Below are positions 44,333-51,998 of a stretch of DNA of 64,000 nucleotides, piece by piece. How positions within the stretch are numbered: position 1 is the stretch's first letter; each line of letters starts with the position of its first letter. Where the stretch lies: NCBI GenBank assembly GCA_038531745.1, contig JBCBBJ010000005.1, forward strand, positions 1 to 64,000. The letters run 5' to 3'. Source of the DNA: CALLPQ01 sp038531745. Its GTDB lineage: Bacteria; Pseudomonadota; Alphaproteobacteria; Caulobacterales; Parvularculaceae. Under the pieces are notes generated by a model that saw only the letters and a program-made list of their open reading frames with translations, did not search any database and was not told the DNA's origin. The position numbers and the translations under genes are program-made.

Positions 44333-45307
44333 ATGTCTGCCACCGCGCCAACGCGCATCGCCACCATCATCGTGAATTTTCGGGCTGCCGGTTTGATCGA
44401 GGCAAACTTGCCAAGCCTCGCCGCCCATCTTGCCCCCTTTGCCGGGCCAATCATTATTGTTGATAATCAGTCGAAAAATGGTGATGCCGCGCGCCTGAAC
44501 AGTTTTGTACAGTCTACGGAATTTCCTGTGCCCGTCCGGGTGATCAGCCATGATTGTAATGCCGGGTGGGGTGGCGGCAACAATGTTGGCCTGCGGTCGG
44601 TTATTGCGGGCAATCTTGATACGGACTATATCCTCTTCCTAAACCCCGATGCACGCCTGAAACCAGGTGCGATTGAGGCCCTTCACCAGGCTCTTGCCCA
44701 AGACAGCAAAGCCGGTTTTGCCGGCTGCCATATTGAAGGCGAGGACGGCACCCATCAGAGCGCAGCCTTCCGATTTTATTCAGCCCTTGGCGAGTTTGAA
44801 AGCACGGTCAAAACCGGCCCCTTCACCCGGTTGTTGGCACACCGAACAATACCGCTTGGCCCGCTTCCCGAAACAACAAAAGTTGACTGGGTAAGCGGCG
44901 CGGCGTTCCTTGCCCGGATGGCGGTTCTGCGCTCCAGCGGCTTATTTGATGAGGGCTATTTTCTCTATTTCGATGAAACCGACCTGATGAAAACAGCACA
45001 GGCAAAAGGCTGGCATGCACTGCATGTGCCCGGGGCAAAAGCTGTTCATGAAGAAGGCTTTTCCACCGGCACCAAAGGCGGCGTCAACGCCGTTGCCAGC
45101 CTATCCCCGCACTATCTGCGCTCGCGGAATTTCTATCTTGAAAAACACCATGGCAAGGCCAAACGCACCCTTCACGACATTGCCTGGATCGTCGGTACCG
45201 CTCTTTTTTGGGCACGCCAAATCATCAGTGGTAAAAATAGTGATGGCCCGCGGCAACATTTGCGCGACTTCCTAATCCATCGCGGAAAAACAAAGCGGCT
45301 ACTCTAG
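44333..45307 (+). CDS. Glycosyltransferase family 2 (rhamnosyltransferase-like)
   Basis: 324 residues. GT-A fold: IATIIVNFRAAGLIEANLPS at the start, the VDNQSKNGD loop, NAGWGGGNNVGL, FLNPDARLKPGA as the DxD-type metal site and FDETDLMKTA as the catalytic acidic region. WbbL-type rhamnosyl- and related glycosyltransferases have the same order. The C-terminal 80 residues are mostly helical without a clear membrane span. It probably extends a surface glycan. No polysaccharide neighbours directly; the next GT2 gene is at 50886. Confidence 0.9.
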   Translation: MSATAPTRIATIIVNFRAAGLIEANLPSLAAHLAPFAGPIIIVDNQSKNGDAARLNSFVQSTEFPVPVRVISHDCNAGWGGGNNVGLRSVIAGNLDTDYILFLNPDARLKPGAIEALHQALAQDSKAGFAGCHIEGEDGTHQSAAFRFYSALGEFESTVKTGPFTRLLAHRTIPLGPLPETTKVDWVSGAAFLARMAVLRSSGLFDEGYFLYFDETDLMKTAQAKGWHALHVPGAKAVHEEGFSTGTKGGVNAVASLSPHYLRSRNFYLEKHHGKAKRTLHDIAWIVGTALFWARQIISGKNSDGPRQHLRDFLIHRGKTKRLL

Positions 45308-45401
45308 CCCCTCCGTCGGCAGAAATAGAGCCTTGCGGTCAAAGAGCGTTCAATCCGCTAGATGGGACGGGCGGGGGTCAGAAATTGGCGTAGGTTCAGG
45401 C

Positions 45402-46679
45402 TCAACGCTGGTCGAAATGGGCATCAAGAAAATCCAAGAAAGCAGGCCAGTCTTCTTTGACAACACCGTGGGTGCCCGGGCGCATCCAAAGGGATAATGA
45501 TGCCGCTGGCTTAAAGGGCGTCAGGCGTTGCTGCTGCAACCCGGCGGCGGGGTCGTAAAGCTTATAGATCGGGTCAGCGCCGATTGCCGCCTTGAGCGCG
45601 CCGTTGGGATCGGACCACACATCGCGGCGGGCATTGCCCAGCAAAACCGGACGCGGCGCCAATAGAGCAAGGAGATAATGCTGATCAATCGGCATCGCAG
45701 CCTCCCGGCCGGCATAGGACGCATATCGGGGCGTGAACCAGTGGGGATAGGTGTCGGTAATTTCCTTGATGGACTCCCCTTTTTTTCGCCTGTTCAAGGA
45801 GGCCCCGCCCGTTCCCGATTGATGGGAAATAACGGCCGCAACGCGGTCATCAAACGCGCCCGCCACTAATGCTGCCTTGCCATAGCGGGAATGGCCGTAG
45901 GTGATGAACCCGGTTGGCGAAAGCCGATCATCAGCTCCCAGAACATCAATCGCGCGCGAAAACATCCATCCCCATGCGGCAATAGCCCCCCACCGGGTTT
46001 CCGGATCACCATGGCCTGCCGCCAACCGGTCTAATGCTGCGAGCCCCGCCCGGGCGCTGTCGGGGACAATTTCGCTGGGATACATCACCGCCAGGGCATA
46101 GCCGCGATCAAGAATCTGCACGGTGGGCGGGGTCGCCACATAGCGGCCAAAAACATATTGGGCGATACCGCCGCCAATACCGCCCATATCACCGCCAGCA
46201 CCGGTGGGCCGGGTGATTTTCGGATGGCGGATCGCAACCCAGCGCGGCGAAAAGTTTTCCAGAAGAATGACCGGCACGGGGCCAGCGCGCCCATTAGGGA
46301 TCACGATATTGATCAGAAACTGACGCGCCTCCACCGCCGTGCCGTTAAAGGTTGCTGTGGCGCGCACCACATATTCCTCCAACGTACCGCGCCCCCCAAA
46401 AACTTCCCCGTCGAGCACATCATGGCGCAACACGGTGACCGCCGCATCATCGGGTAGAAACCCATAAACATGCGCTTGTAAGTGCTGCCGGGCATCGGCT
46501 TTGCCGCGTGTCTCCCACCATGTCTTGGGTGCTTCCCCTTGCGCCGCGGCGAGGATGGCTGGGGTTGCGGTTGCGCCTTTTGGTGACAGATCGGCCCAGG
46601 CCAGCGTTGCCTTCACACAGCCGCCAAGCAGCAAAGACAAAATGACAAGAATTATTACGTTCAGTTGTGGACGACCCAC
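45402..46679 (-). CDS. Lipoprotein with CE15-like glucuronoyl esterase fold
   Basis: 425 residues. A lipobox-like LLLGGC (Cys about 21) suggests a lipid anchor. The alpha/beta hydrolase core has YGHSRYGKAAL (Ser nucleophile inside the CE15-type G-x-S-R-x-G-K motif), HQSGTGGASLNRR and MRPGTHGVVKEDW (candidate His). This matches bacterial CE15 glucuronoyl esterases, which cut ester links between glucuronate in xylan and lignin alcohols, but related proteins with other substrates exist. The CE15 motif usually begins GCSR; here it is GHSR. Confidence 0.8.
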   Translation of the reverse strand: MGRPQLNVIILVILSLLLGGCVKATLAWADLSPKGATATPAILAAAQGEAPKTWWETRGKADARQHLQAHVYGFLPDDAAVTVLRHDVLDGEVFGGRGTLEEYVVRATATFNGTAVEARQFLINIVIPNGRAGPVPVILLENFSPRWVAIRHPKITRPTGAGGDMGGIGGGIAQYVFGRYVATPPTVQILDRGYALAVMYPSEIVPDSARAGLAALDRLAAGHGDPETRWGAIAAWGWMFSRAIDVLGADDRLSPTGFITYGHSRYGKAALVAGAFDDRVAAVISHQSGTGGASLNRRKKGESIKEITDTYPHWFTPRYASYAGREAAMPIDQHYLLALLAPRPVLLGNARRDVWSDPNGALKAAIGADPIYKLYDPAAGLQQQRLTPFKPAASLSLWMRPGTHGVVKEDWPAFLDFLDAHFDQR

Positions 46680-46760
46680 GGCGGTGCACCCTCTTTGTTA
46701 TGATTGCACGATTGATCGGAGCCTAACTTTGGCCATCGCGTGACGCAAACACGCATAGCG

Positions 46761-47447
46761 CTATATCCGTTCAAAAGTCAGATAGGTGGGAACGCGCCCG
46801 GCGCGCAGGGCCTTCGCCTCATACCGGGTTTGGGGCCAGTCATGGGCCCGCACCGTCCAATCGGCCATTTTTTCGGCTGTCCAGCGCAGGGTCGGCACGT
46901 GGCGGGCATGCATTAAGGTCCAGGTGATGTAATCGGGAATATCTGACGCGATCCGCAACTGCCCGCCCGGCCGCAGCAGCCGCGCCGCATCCGCAAAGAA
47001 CCATCGATTAATGACACGGCGTTTATGGTGGCGCGCTTTCGGCCAGGGGTCGGGGTGCAGGACAAACATCCGCGAAAGACACCCGGCCGGTAACCGCTCC
47101 ATCAACGGCCGGGCATCGCCATGGTGTATACGGACATTATCGAGTGCGCCATCATCCACATGCACCAGCAGCTTCGCTACACCATTGATAAAAGGTTCAG
47201 CCCCGATCAGCCCCACATTCGGATTTTGCCCCGCTTGCCACGCCAGATGCTCCCCGCCGCCAAACCCGATTTCCAACCAGAATTCCATTTGACCAGGAAA
47301 CACCGCCAACGGATCAATCTCGCCCTCCCCAGGCACATCAAGGCGAACCATTGGCAGCAGCCTTTGCATCAGCAACCGCTGACGCGGCTTTAACGGCTTA
47401 TCCTGGCGGCGGCCATAAAGCCGCGGAATATAGGGAGAAGAGGTCAT
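46761..47447 (-). CDS. trmB: tRNA (guanine-N7)-methyltransferase
   Basis: 228 residues. It makes m7G46 in tRNA variable loops. TrmB motifs: EIGFGGGEHL (SAM site), FVLHPDPWPKARHHKRRVI (catalytic PDPWPK-x-x-H-x-K-R-R) and the closing TRYEAKALRAGRVPTYLTF. Length is normal. In many alphaproteobacteria trmB directly follows metK; here the DUF4760 region and a YbjN-like gene separate them by about 2 kb. Confidence 0.97.
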   Translation of the reverse strand: MTSSPYIPRLYGRRQDKPLKPRQRLLMQRLLPMVRLDVPGEGEIDPLAVFPGQMEFWLEIGFGGGEHLAWQAGQNPNVGLIGAEPFINGVAKLLVHVDDGALDNVRIHHGDARPLMERLPAGCLSRMFVLHPDPWPKARHHKRRVINRWFFADAARLLRPGGQLRIASDIPDYITWTLMHARHVPTLRWTAEKMADWTVRAHDWPQTRYEAKALRAGRVPTYLTFERI

Positions 47448-47687
47448 GAACGATGTTTATAGATGCGGAATGTGGGCCTGCGCGGATTCATATGTGGGCG
47501 AAATGTATGGCTTAAAGTCCGGCTCAAAAATCAAAACCCGTTCGGGTACCGGGTGGTTACGGTGTGTACAGTTAAGGGATAGGGCTGGCTTTTTTTCCGT
47601 GCAACCCTATATCTTTCTGTATGAATTGGGTTACCGTCCGTTGGCATACAGTGTGCGCGCTAAAAACTTGTAAATAAGGATCTCAAA
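47448..47687. other. Spacer between trmB start and leader ORF
   Basis: 240 bases upstream of divergent trmB. A 75-codon plus-strand frame starts at 47446 next to GAGG but has an atypical, Cys/Tyr-rich composition and no similarity I recognise. No confident gene. Confidence 0.4.
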
Positions 47688-47744
47688 ATGAAAAATGAAG
47701 GTTCAGCCCTTTTGAAGCCGGGTCGTGAAGGGTCCGCTCTTTGA
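47688..47744 (+). CDS. Candidate 18-residue leader peptide
   Basis: ATG with TAAGGA seven nt upstream, 18 codons, then TGA at 47742. The product MKNEGSALLKPGREGSAL contains the pentapeptide EGSAL twice. It ends 42 bp before a terminator-like hairpin whose right arm is the ribosome site of the next gene. The architecture suggests a translated leader controlling readthrough or ribosome access. No amino-acid run of the classic attenuation type is present, so the signal sensed is unclear. Confidence 0.4.
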   Translation: MKNEGSALLKPGREGSAL

Positions 47745-47785
47745 AAATTTGAGCGTTGTCATCGTCAATTTTTACGGTTTAGTGT

Positions 47786-47809
47786 ACCCCCTTTTAAGGG
47801 GGTTTTTTT
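47786..47809 (+). terminator. Terminator/ribosome-site hairpin before DUF4760 gene
   Basis: ACCCCCTT pairs with AAGGGGGT, followed by seven T and then directly GTG. AAGGGGG (47796-47802) is both the 3' arm and an ideally spaced Shine-Dalgarno for the GTG at 47810. Formation of the hairpin should therefore both terminate transcription and hide the ribosome site. Confidence 0.75.
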
Positions 47810-48505
47810 GTGAATTTACTATGGAAACGGTTCAGTTGGCTGGTTGAGGCCGTATTTATCGTCACCGTACTTGTAACTTTTATCCTGATCTCAGCAATTG
47901 TCTATCGAACCCTACCTGAATTATGGGCATTCATATCTTCTAAAGAGGCAACACAGCGCCTAGGGGCAATTACAACCCTATCAACCGTTATTACGGCGTT
48001 TGCCATTGTTGGTTCCGTTCTAACGGCTTTTGTTGCCTATCGGGTCACCACCAAGACGGCTAAGGTTCAAAAGACTATCGACTATATTTATCGCCAGTCC
48101 CACGATAAGGATATTATCGACCTATTTGACAGTATACGGCATATTAAGAAAAACCTTCAGGGCAAAGATCTTCGCATTAGCTATGATATTATCGTCCACG
48201 AAGATAGACGTCTGCGCGAAACGCTAGCTGAGAGCCGGGTGGCAGATATGCGCCGGAAAAGCAACGCCGATTACATTATGAATTTGCTCAATTATTATGA
48301 AACATGGGCGATCGGTATTGAAACGGGCGCGCTTGATGAAGGTGTCCTAAAATCATGGTGGCGCACCAATTATGTGCGGGACTGGTCAACGTTTCGCATC
48401 TTTGTCATTGGCTACCGGGATGATGTGAGAAATCCGCAGGCCTTCGATAAATTCGAAGCCCTTGCAAAACGATGGGCGCTGACGGCGGAAAAAGAACAAT
48501 GCTGA
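47810..48505 (+). CDS. DUF4760-like membrane protein
   Basis: 231 residues, GTG start with AAGGGGG seven nt upstream. Two membrane helices (about 10-32 and 50-76) precede a charged helical cytoplasmic domain with IDLFDSIRHIKKNL, NYYETWAIGIETGALDEGVLKSWW and YVRDWSTFRIFV, the pattern of DUF4760 proteins. These occur sporadically, including in mobile regions, and have no assigned function. The gene interrupts the usual metK-trmB neighbourhood and is followed by the dispersed repeat, which suggests an insertion. Confidence 0.7.
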   Translation: MNLLWKRFSWLVEAVFIVTVLVTFILISAIVYRTLPELWAFISSKEATQRLGAITTLSTVITAFAIVGSVLTAFVAYRVTTKTAKVQKTIDYIYRQSHDKDIIDLFDSIRHIKKNLQGKDLRISYDIIVHEDRRLRETLAESRVADMRRKSNADYIMNLLNYYETWAIGIETGALDEGVLKSWWRTNYVRDWSTFRIFVIGYRDDVRNPQAFDKFEALAKRWALTAEKEQC

Positions 48506-48561
48506 TGGTTATGCTTTTCGACTGAAGCGTTTGCAGGCGAGGTGTGTGCCGTTCGCTGCCC

Positions 48562-48600
48562 GTAAACGCACAAAGCCAAGACTTAAAACGTCGTCCTAAT
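48562..48600 (-). repeat. Dispersed intergenic repeat, copy C
   Basis: On the minus strand: ATTAGGACGACG, then TTTTAAGTCTTGG, then CTTTGTGCGTTT. It shares its first 12 bases with copy B (24768) exactly. It lies between the convergent DUF4760 and YbjN-like genes. Confidence 0.6.
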
Positions 48601-48621
48601 TCCAATCGTTGTGACGGCGCC

Positions 48622-49272
48622 TCAAATATCCCGGCTCTTGTCGCGGAGTTCCTCGATTAATTCACGCTGTTGTTGTTGGGCGGCGCTGTCACCGCCGCCG
48701 AAAATTAGGGCGCCGGAGGAATAGGACGATCCGAAGGTTGATACCAGATTGACCGTCTGGCCGATACCGGAGGCAAAGTCATCAAGTGTCAGCGAGGCCA
48801 GCGGGTGGATAAAAGTTGACCAGACCACGCCTTGCGCCAAAGCGTATCGGGCATCGAGAGCACTATCAAAATTTGCCTGCATCAACCGGACAAGAACGTC
48901 GTCATCAATATCTGTGATACGTGCCACGGGGGCGACGAGCCGCATCCGGTTTGCGTTGATATCATAGACAAGCGTTACCTCGACCCCGGCCACCCGGAAG
49001 AGGGCACCGCGCTCAGAAAACTCAGCACCGGGATCAATACGCCCTACCGCATCGCGCAACCTCGCGGCAGCAGCAACCGCGCTGTTACCCACCGCGTTGT
49101 CGTTGGCGTTGTCATCTTGATCCGCTGCACCGGGCGCGGGAAGCACTGGTGCCTGACCAGCAAGGGGCGGCGGATCACCGGCATCATCATCCTGAACAGG
49201 TTGAGCGACCGCCAAGGGGCCAAGGAGGATGACCAGGATAGCCAGGAGACCAAAGGAAGACGGATACCGCAT
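48622..49272 (-). CDS. Exported YbjN-like protein
   Basis: 216 residues from the ATG at 49272 (AGAGG upstream; the frame is open to 49356). A signal peptide ends near PLAVAQ (about 24). A disordered Pro/Asp/Asn-rich linker (about 25-70) follows, then a YbjN/type III chaperone-like domain: VTLVYDINANRMRLVAPVARI, DIDDDVLVRLMQANFDSALDARYALAQGVVWSTF and HPLASL. A Gly/Ser patch and a charged helix close the protein. The role is unknown; it lies downstream of metK. Confidence 0.7.
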   Translation of the reverse strand: MRYPSSFGLLAILVILLGPLAVAQPVQDDDAGDPPPLAGQAPVLPAPGAADQDDNANDNAVGNSAVAAAARLRDAVGRIDPGAEFSERGALFRVAGVEVTLVYDINANRMRLVAPVARITDIDDDVLVRLMQANFDSALDARYALAQGVVWSTFIHPLASLTLDDFASGIGQTVNLVSTFGSSYSSGALIFGGGDSAAQQQQRELIEELRDKSRDI

Positions 49273-49436
49273 GAAGAACCTCTTTCCGATATCAACCTTA
49301 CCACCGGACGGCGCGAACCCCAATGCGTACACACGCCGAGTTGTCCCCCATCCCATTCAAAAACAGGTGACTGGCCCCAGGGAATATGAAGACGATATGG
49401 GGGCGATGCGCATGCCTGGCAGGCCCATCGTTTGGT

Positions 49437-50609
49437 TTAGGCCGATAGCGCCGAGCGCAGCGCGTCAACCAGATCCGTCCGTTCCCACGAAAATCCGCCA
49501 TCCTCGTCAGCGGTCCGGCCAAAATGCCCATAAGCCGCGGTGCGCGCATAGATTGGCCGGTTGAGGCTCAGATGTTCGCGGATACCGCGCGGCGACAGGT
49601 CCATCACATCGGGCAGCACTTTTTCCAAGGCCGCCTCGTCAACGGTGCCGGTGCCATAAAGGTCAACATAAACCGACAAGGGTTTTGACACGCCAATGGC
49701 GTAGGAAAGCTGGATAAGGCAACGATCGGCAAGGCCCGCCGCCACAACATTTTTGGCAAGATAACGCGAAGCATAGGCCGCCGAGCGATCAACCTTTGTG
49801 GGGTCTTTGCCGGAAAACGCGCCGCCGCCATGGGGCGCGGCACCACCATAGGTGTCGACAATGATTTTCCGCCCGGTTAATCCGGCGTCGCCGTCGGGCC
49901 CGCCAATGACAAAATTGCCGGTGGGGTTCACATAAAACGCCTCTTCGGGCGGCATGCCCATATCACCCAGCACGTCAGCCACAATGGGGGCCACGAGGGT
50001 GCGGATATCCGCCGGGCTATGGCCGTCTTTATGCTGGGTTGAAACAACAACAGAGGTGACAGCCACGGGCTTATTGTCTTCATAGCGCAGGGTGACCTGG
50101 CTCTTGGCATCGGGCTCAAATTCCGGCCGTTCGCCGGATTTGCGCAAGTGTGCCATGCGTTTCAGGATTTCGTGGGAATATTGAATCGGGGCCGGCATCA
50201 AGGCCGGTGTCTCGTTCACCGCATAGCCAAACATGATCCCCTGGTCGCCGGCGCCTTCATCCTTGTTGCCCGCTGCGTCCACGCCCATGGCGATGTCGGC
50301 TGATTGTTCATGGAGGAAATTTTGAAAGTTCGCCGTCTCCCAATGGAAGCCGTCCTGTTCATAACCAATGTCTTTAACGGCGGCCCGGGCCGTGTGCTCC
50401 ATCTCCTCGGCGGTCACTTTTTCGGCGCACCGCACTTCCCCCGCAAGGACAATCTGATCCGTCGTGGTCAGCGTTTCGCAGGCAATGCGCGACACCGGGT
50501 CTTTGCCCAGAAACAGATCAACAATCGCATCGGAGACGCGGTCGCACACTTTGTCCGGATGACCCTCGGAAACGCTTTCGCTGGTGAAGAGGTATGACTG
50601 GCGTGCCAT
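49437..50609 (-). CDS. metK: S-adenosylmethionine synthetase
   Basis: 390 residues. It makes SAM from Met and ATP. Signatures: SEGHPDKVCD (N-terminal ATP site), GAGDQGIMFGYA, GGAAPHGGGAFSGKDPTKVD (P-loop-like, with catalytic lysines). AAAGGG lies eight nt before the ATG. The leader can fold a GC-rich stem-loop with loop ATTTGGTTACAA, but I do not find the conserved core of a SAM-II or SAM/SAH riboswitch. Confidence 0.98.
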   Translation of the reverse strand: MARQSYLFTSESVSEGHPDKVCDRVSDAIVDLFLGKDPVSRIACETLTTTDQIVLAGEVRCAEKVTAEEMEHTARAAVKDIGYEQDGFHWETANFQNFLHEQSADIAMGVDAAGNKDEGAGDQGIMFGYAVNETPALMPAPIQYSHEILKRMAHLRKSGERPEFEPDAKSQVTLRYEDNKPVAVTSVVVSTQHKDGHSPADIRTLVAPIVADVLGDMGMPPEEAFYVNPTGNFVIGGPDGDAGLTGRKIIVDTYGGAAPHGGGAFSGKDPTKVDRSAAYASRYLAKNVVAAGLADRCLIQLSYAIGVSKPLSVYVDLYGTGTVDEAALEKVLPDVMDLSPRGIREHLSLNRPIYARTAAYGHFGRTADEDGGFSWERTDLVDALRSALSA

Positions 50610-50885
50610 GGCTGCGCCCTTTCATATAAAGAAATGTTTATGTGTTTAGCGCGGGCTTGTAACCAAATGCCGCGGCGCTGTCCATGGTTGGCACAGCGGA
50701 AACCGGCCGCCGACGCATATTCTTTTTGTCGCCCTGGCCTGACGACCATTGACCGTCAGCGGCGCCAGCCTTGCCAGCACGCGCGGTGCCGGGTACCGGC
50801 TGGCTGCACGCTTCGTTCATGGTGCTACCCATTACCTGCTAGCCATCAACGATCCCCCTGATTTCGATTTCAAGGCCCGCCGACC

Positions 50886-51947
50886 ATGCCCACCGCCAAC
50901 AAGAACAGCGAGACGCCAGACCCCGCGCAACGCGCTGTTGCGGGTTTTGTCGTCATTGGCCGCAATGAGGGCGACCGGCTGACCACCTGTCTTGAGAGCA
51001 TGATGACCGTGGCGGCGCCGCCAAAATCATCAGCAGAGAAGCCGCCCATCATTTATGTGGACAGCGGCTCATCCGATGACAGTGTGACCCGCGCCCGCGC
51101 CTTGGGCGTGAGCGTCATCACGCTTGACAAGGACCGCCCCTTTACCGCCGCGCGCGCCCGCAATGAGGGCTATGAGGCACTGATCAGCGCCGCGCCGCAG
51201 ACGACGCACATCATGTTTATTGACGGCGACTGCGCCTTAATACCGGGCTTTGTTGACGCCGCGATTGATCCTTTTACCGCGGAACAATCCGATGACGATG
51301 GCAAGAAAATTGGCCTTGTGACCGGTTTTACCCGCGAGCGTTATCCCGAACGCTCGCTTTATAACCGGTTTTGCGACATCGAGTGGCGCGGACCCGTTGG
51401 CGACATCGACGCGTGCGGCGGTATCTTTATGGTGTCGCGCGATGCGTTTGAGGCGGCGGGCGGGTTTAACCCCGTGATCATCGCCGCCGAGGATGATGAG
51501 CTTTGTATCCGCTTACGGAGGAAGGGCTTTTCCCTGGTCCGGATCGACCAAGATATGTGTTGGCACGATGCCAACATGATGCGTTTTGGCCAATGGTGGC
51601 GCCGGGCCGAACGGGCAGGCCACGCCTTTGCGGGTGTCGGCGATTTGCACCCCGGCTATTTTGCGGGCGCGCGCCGGCGGGTCATTCTATGGGCTGGTGC
51701 CTTACCCTTGCTGATTGCCCTTGGCCTCGTTACCCTTGGCCCTGCCGCCTTGTTATTGCTGGGGCTGTACGGCGTCTCTTTTTATCGCACGCGAGCCGGG
51801 CTTATCGCCCGCCATATTGAGCCCGGTTTTGCCACGCCCTATGCGGGGTTTCTGGTGCTCGGCAAATTTCCCAACCTGATCGGCATGGTCCAACATTGGT
51901 GGCAACGCCGTCGTGGTCAAACTGTTGACATTGTTGAGTATAAATAA
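50886..51947 (+). CDS. Glycosyltransferase family 2 with C-terminal membrane region
   Basis: 353 residues. GT-A domain: GFVVIGRNEGDRLTTCLES, the IYVDSGSSDDSV strand, FIDGDCAL (DxD) and AAEDDELCIRLRRKGF (catalytic acidic motif). Near the C-terminus a hydrophobic stretch (about 262-298) gives one or two membrane helices, so it is membrane associated. It is followed 51 bp later by the MocA-SDR fusion gene. Together they look like a glycan or glycolipid pathway. Confidence 0.9.
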   Translation: MPTANKNSETPDPAQRAVAGFVVIGRNEGDRLTTCLESMMTVAAPPKSSAEKPPIIYVDSGSSDDSVTRARALGVSVITLDKDRPFTAARARNEGYEALISAAPQTTHIMFIDGDCALIPGFVDAAIDPFTAEQSDDDGKKIGLVTGFTRERYPERSLYNRFCDIEWRGPVGDIDACGGIFMVSRDAFEAAGGFNPVIIAAEDDELCIRLRRKGFSLVRIDQDMCWHDANMMRFGQWWRRAERAGHAFAGVGDLHPGYFAGARRRVILWAGALPLLIALGLVTLGPAALLLLGLYGVSFYRTRAGLIARHIEPGFATPYAGFLVLGKFPNLIGMVQHWWQRRRGQTVDIVEYK

Positions 51948-51998
51948 CGACACACCGCCCCACCCGACCGGCGATCCGGCGAAAGGACCCGTCATCCC

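Noticed and set aside
47446..47673. 75-codon plus-strand frame before the leader
   Set aside because: It overlaps the trmB start, has unusual composition and no recognisable similarity; it is left as spacer.
50610..50720. Possible SAM-II or SAM/SAH riboswitch upstream of metK
   Set aside because: A GC-rich stem-loop and AAAGGG near the start are present, but I could not match the conserved core nucleotides of either class. A covariance-model search would decide.
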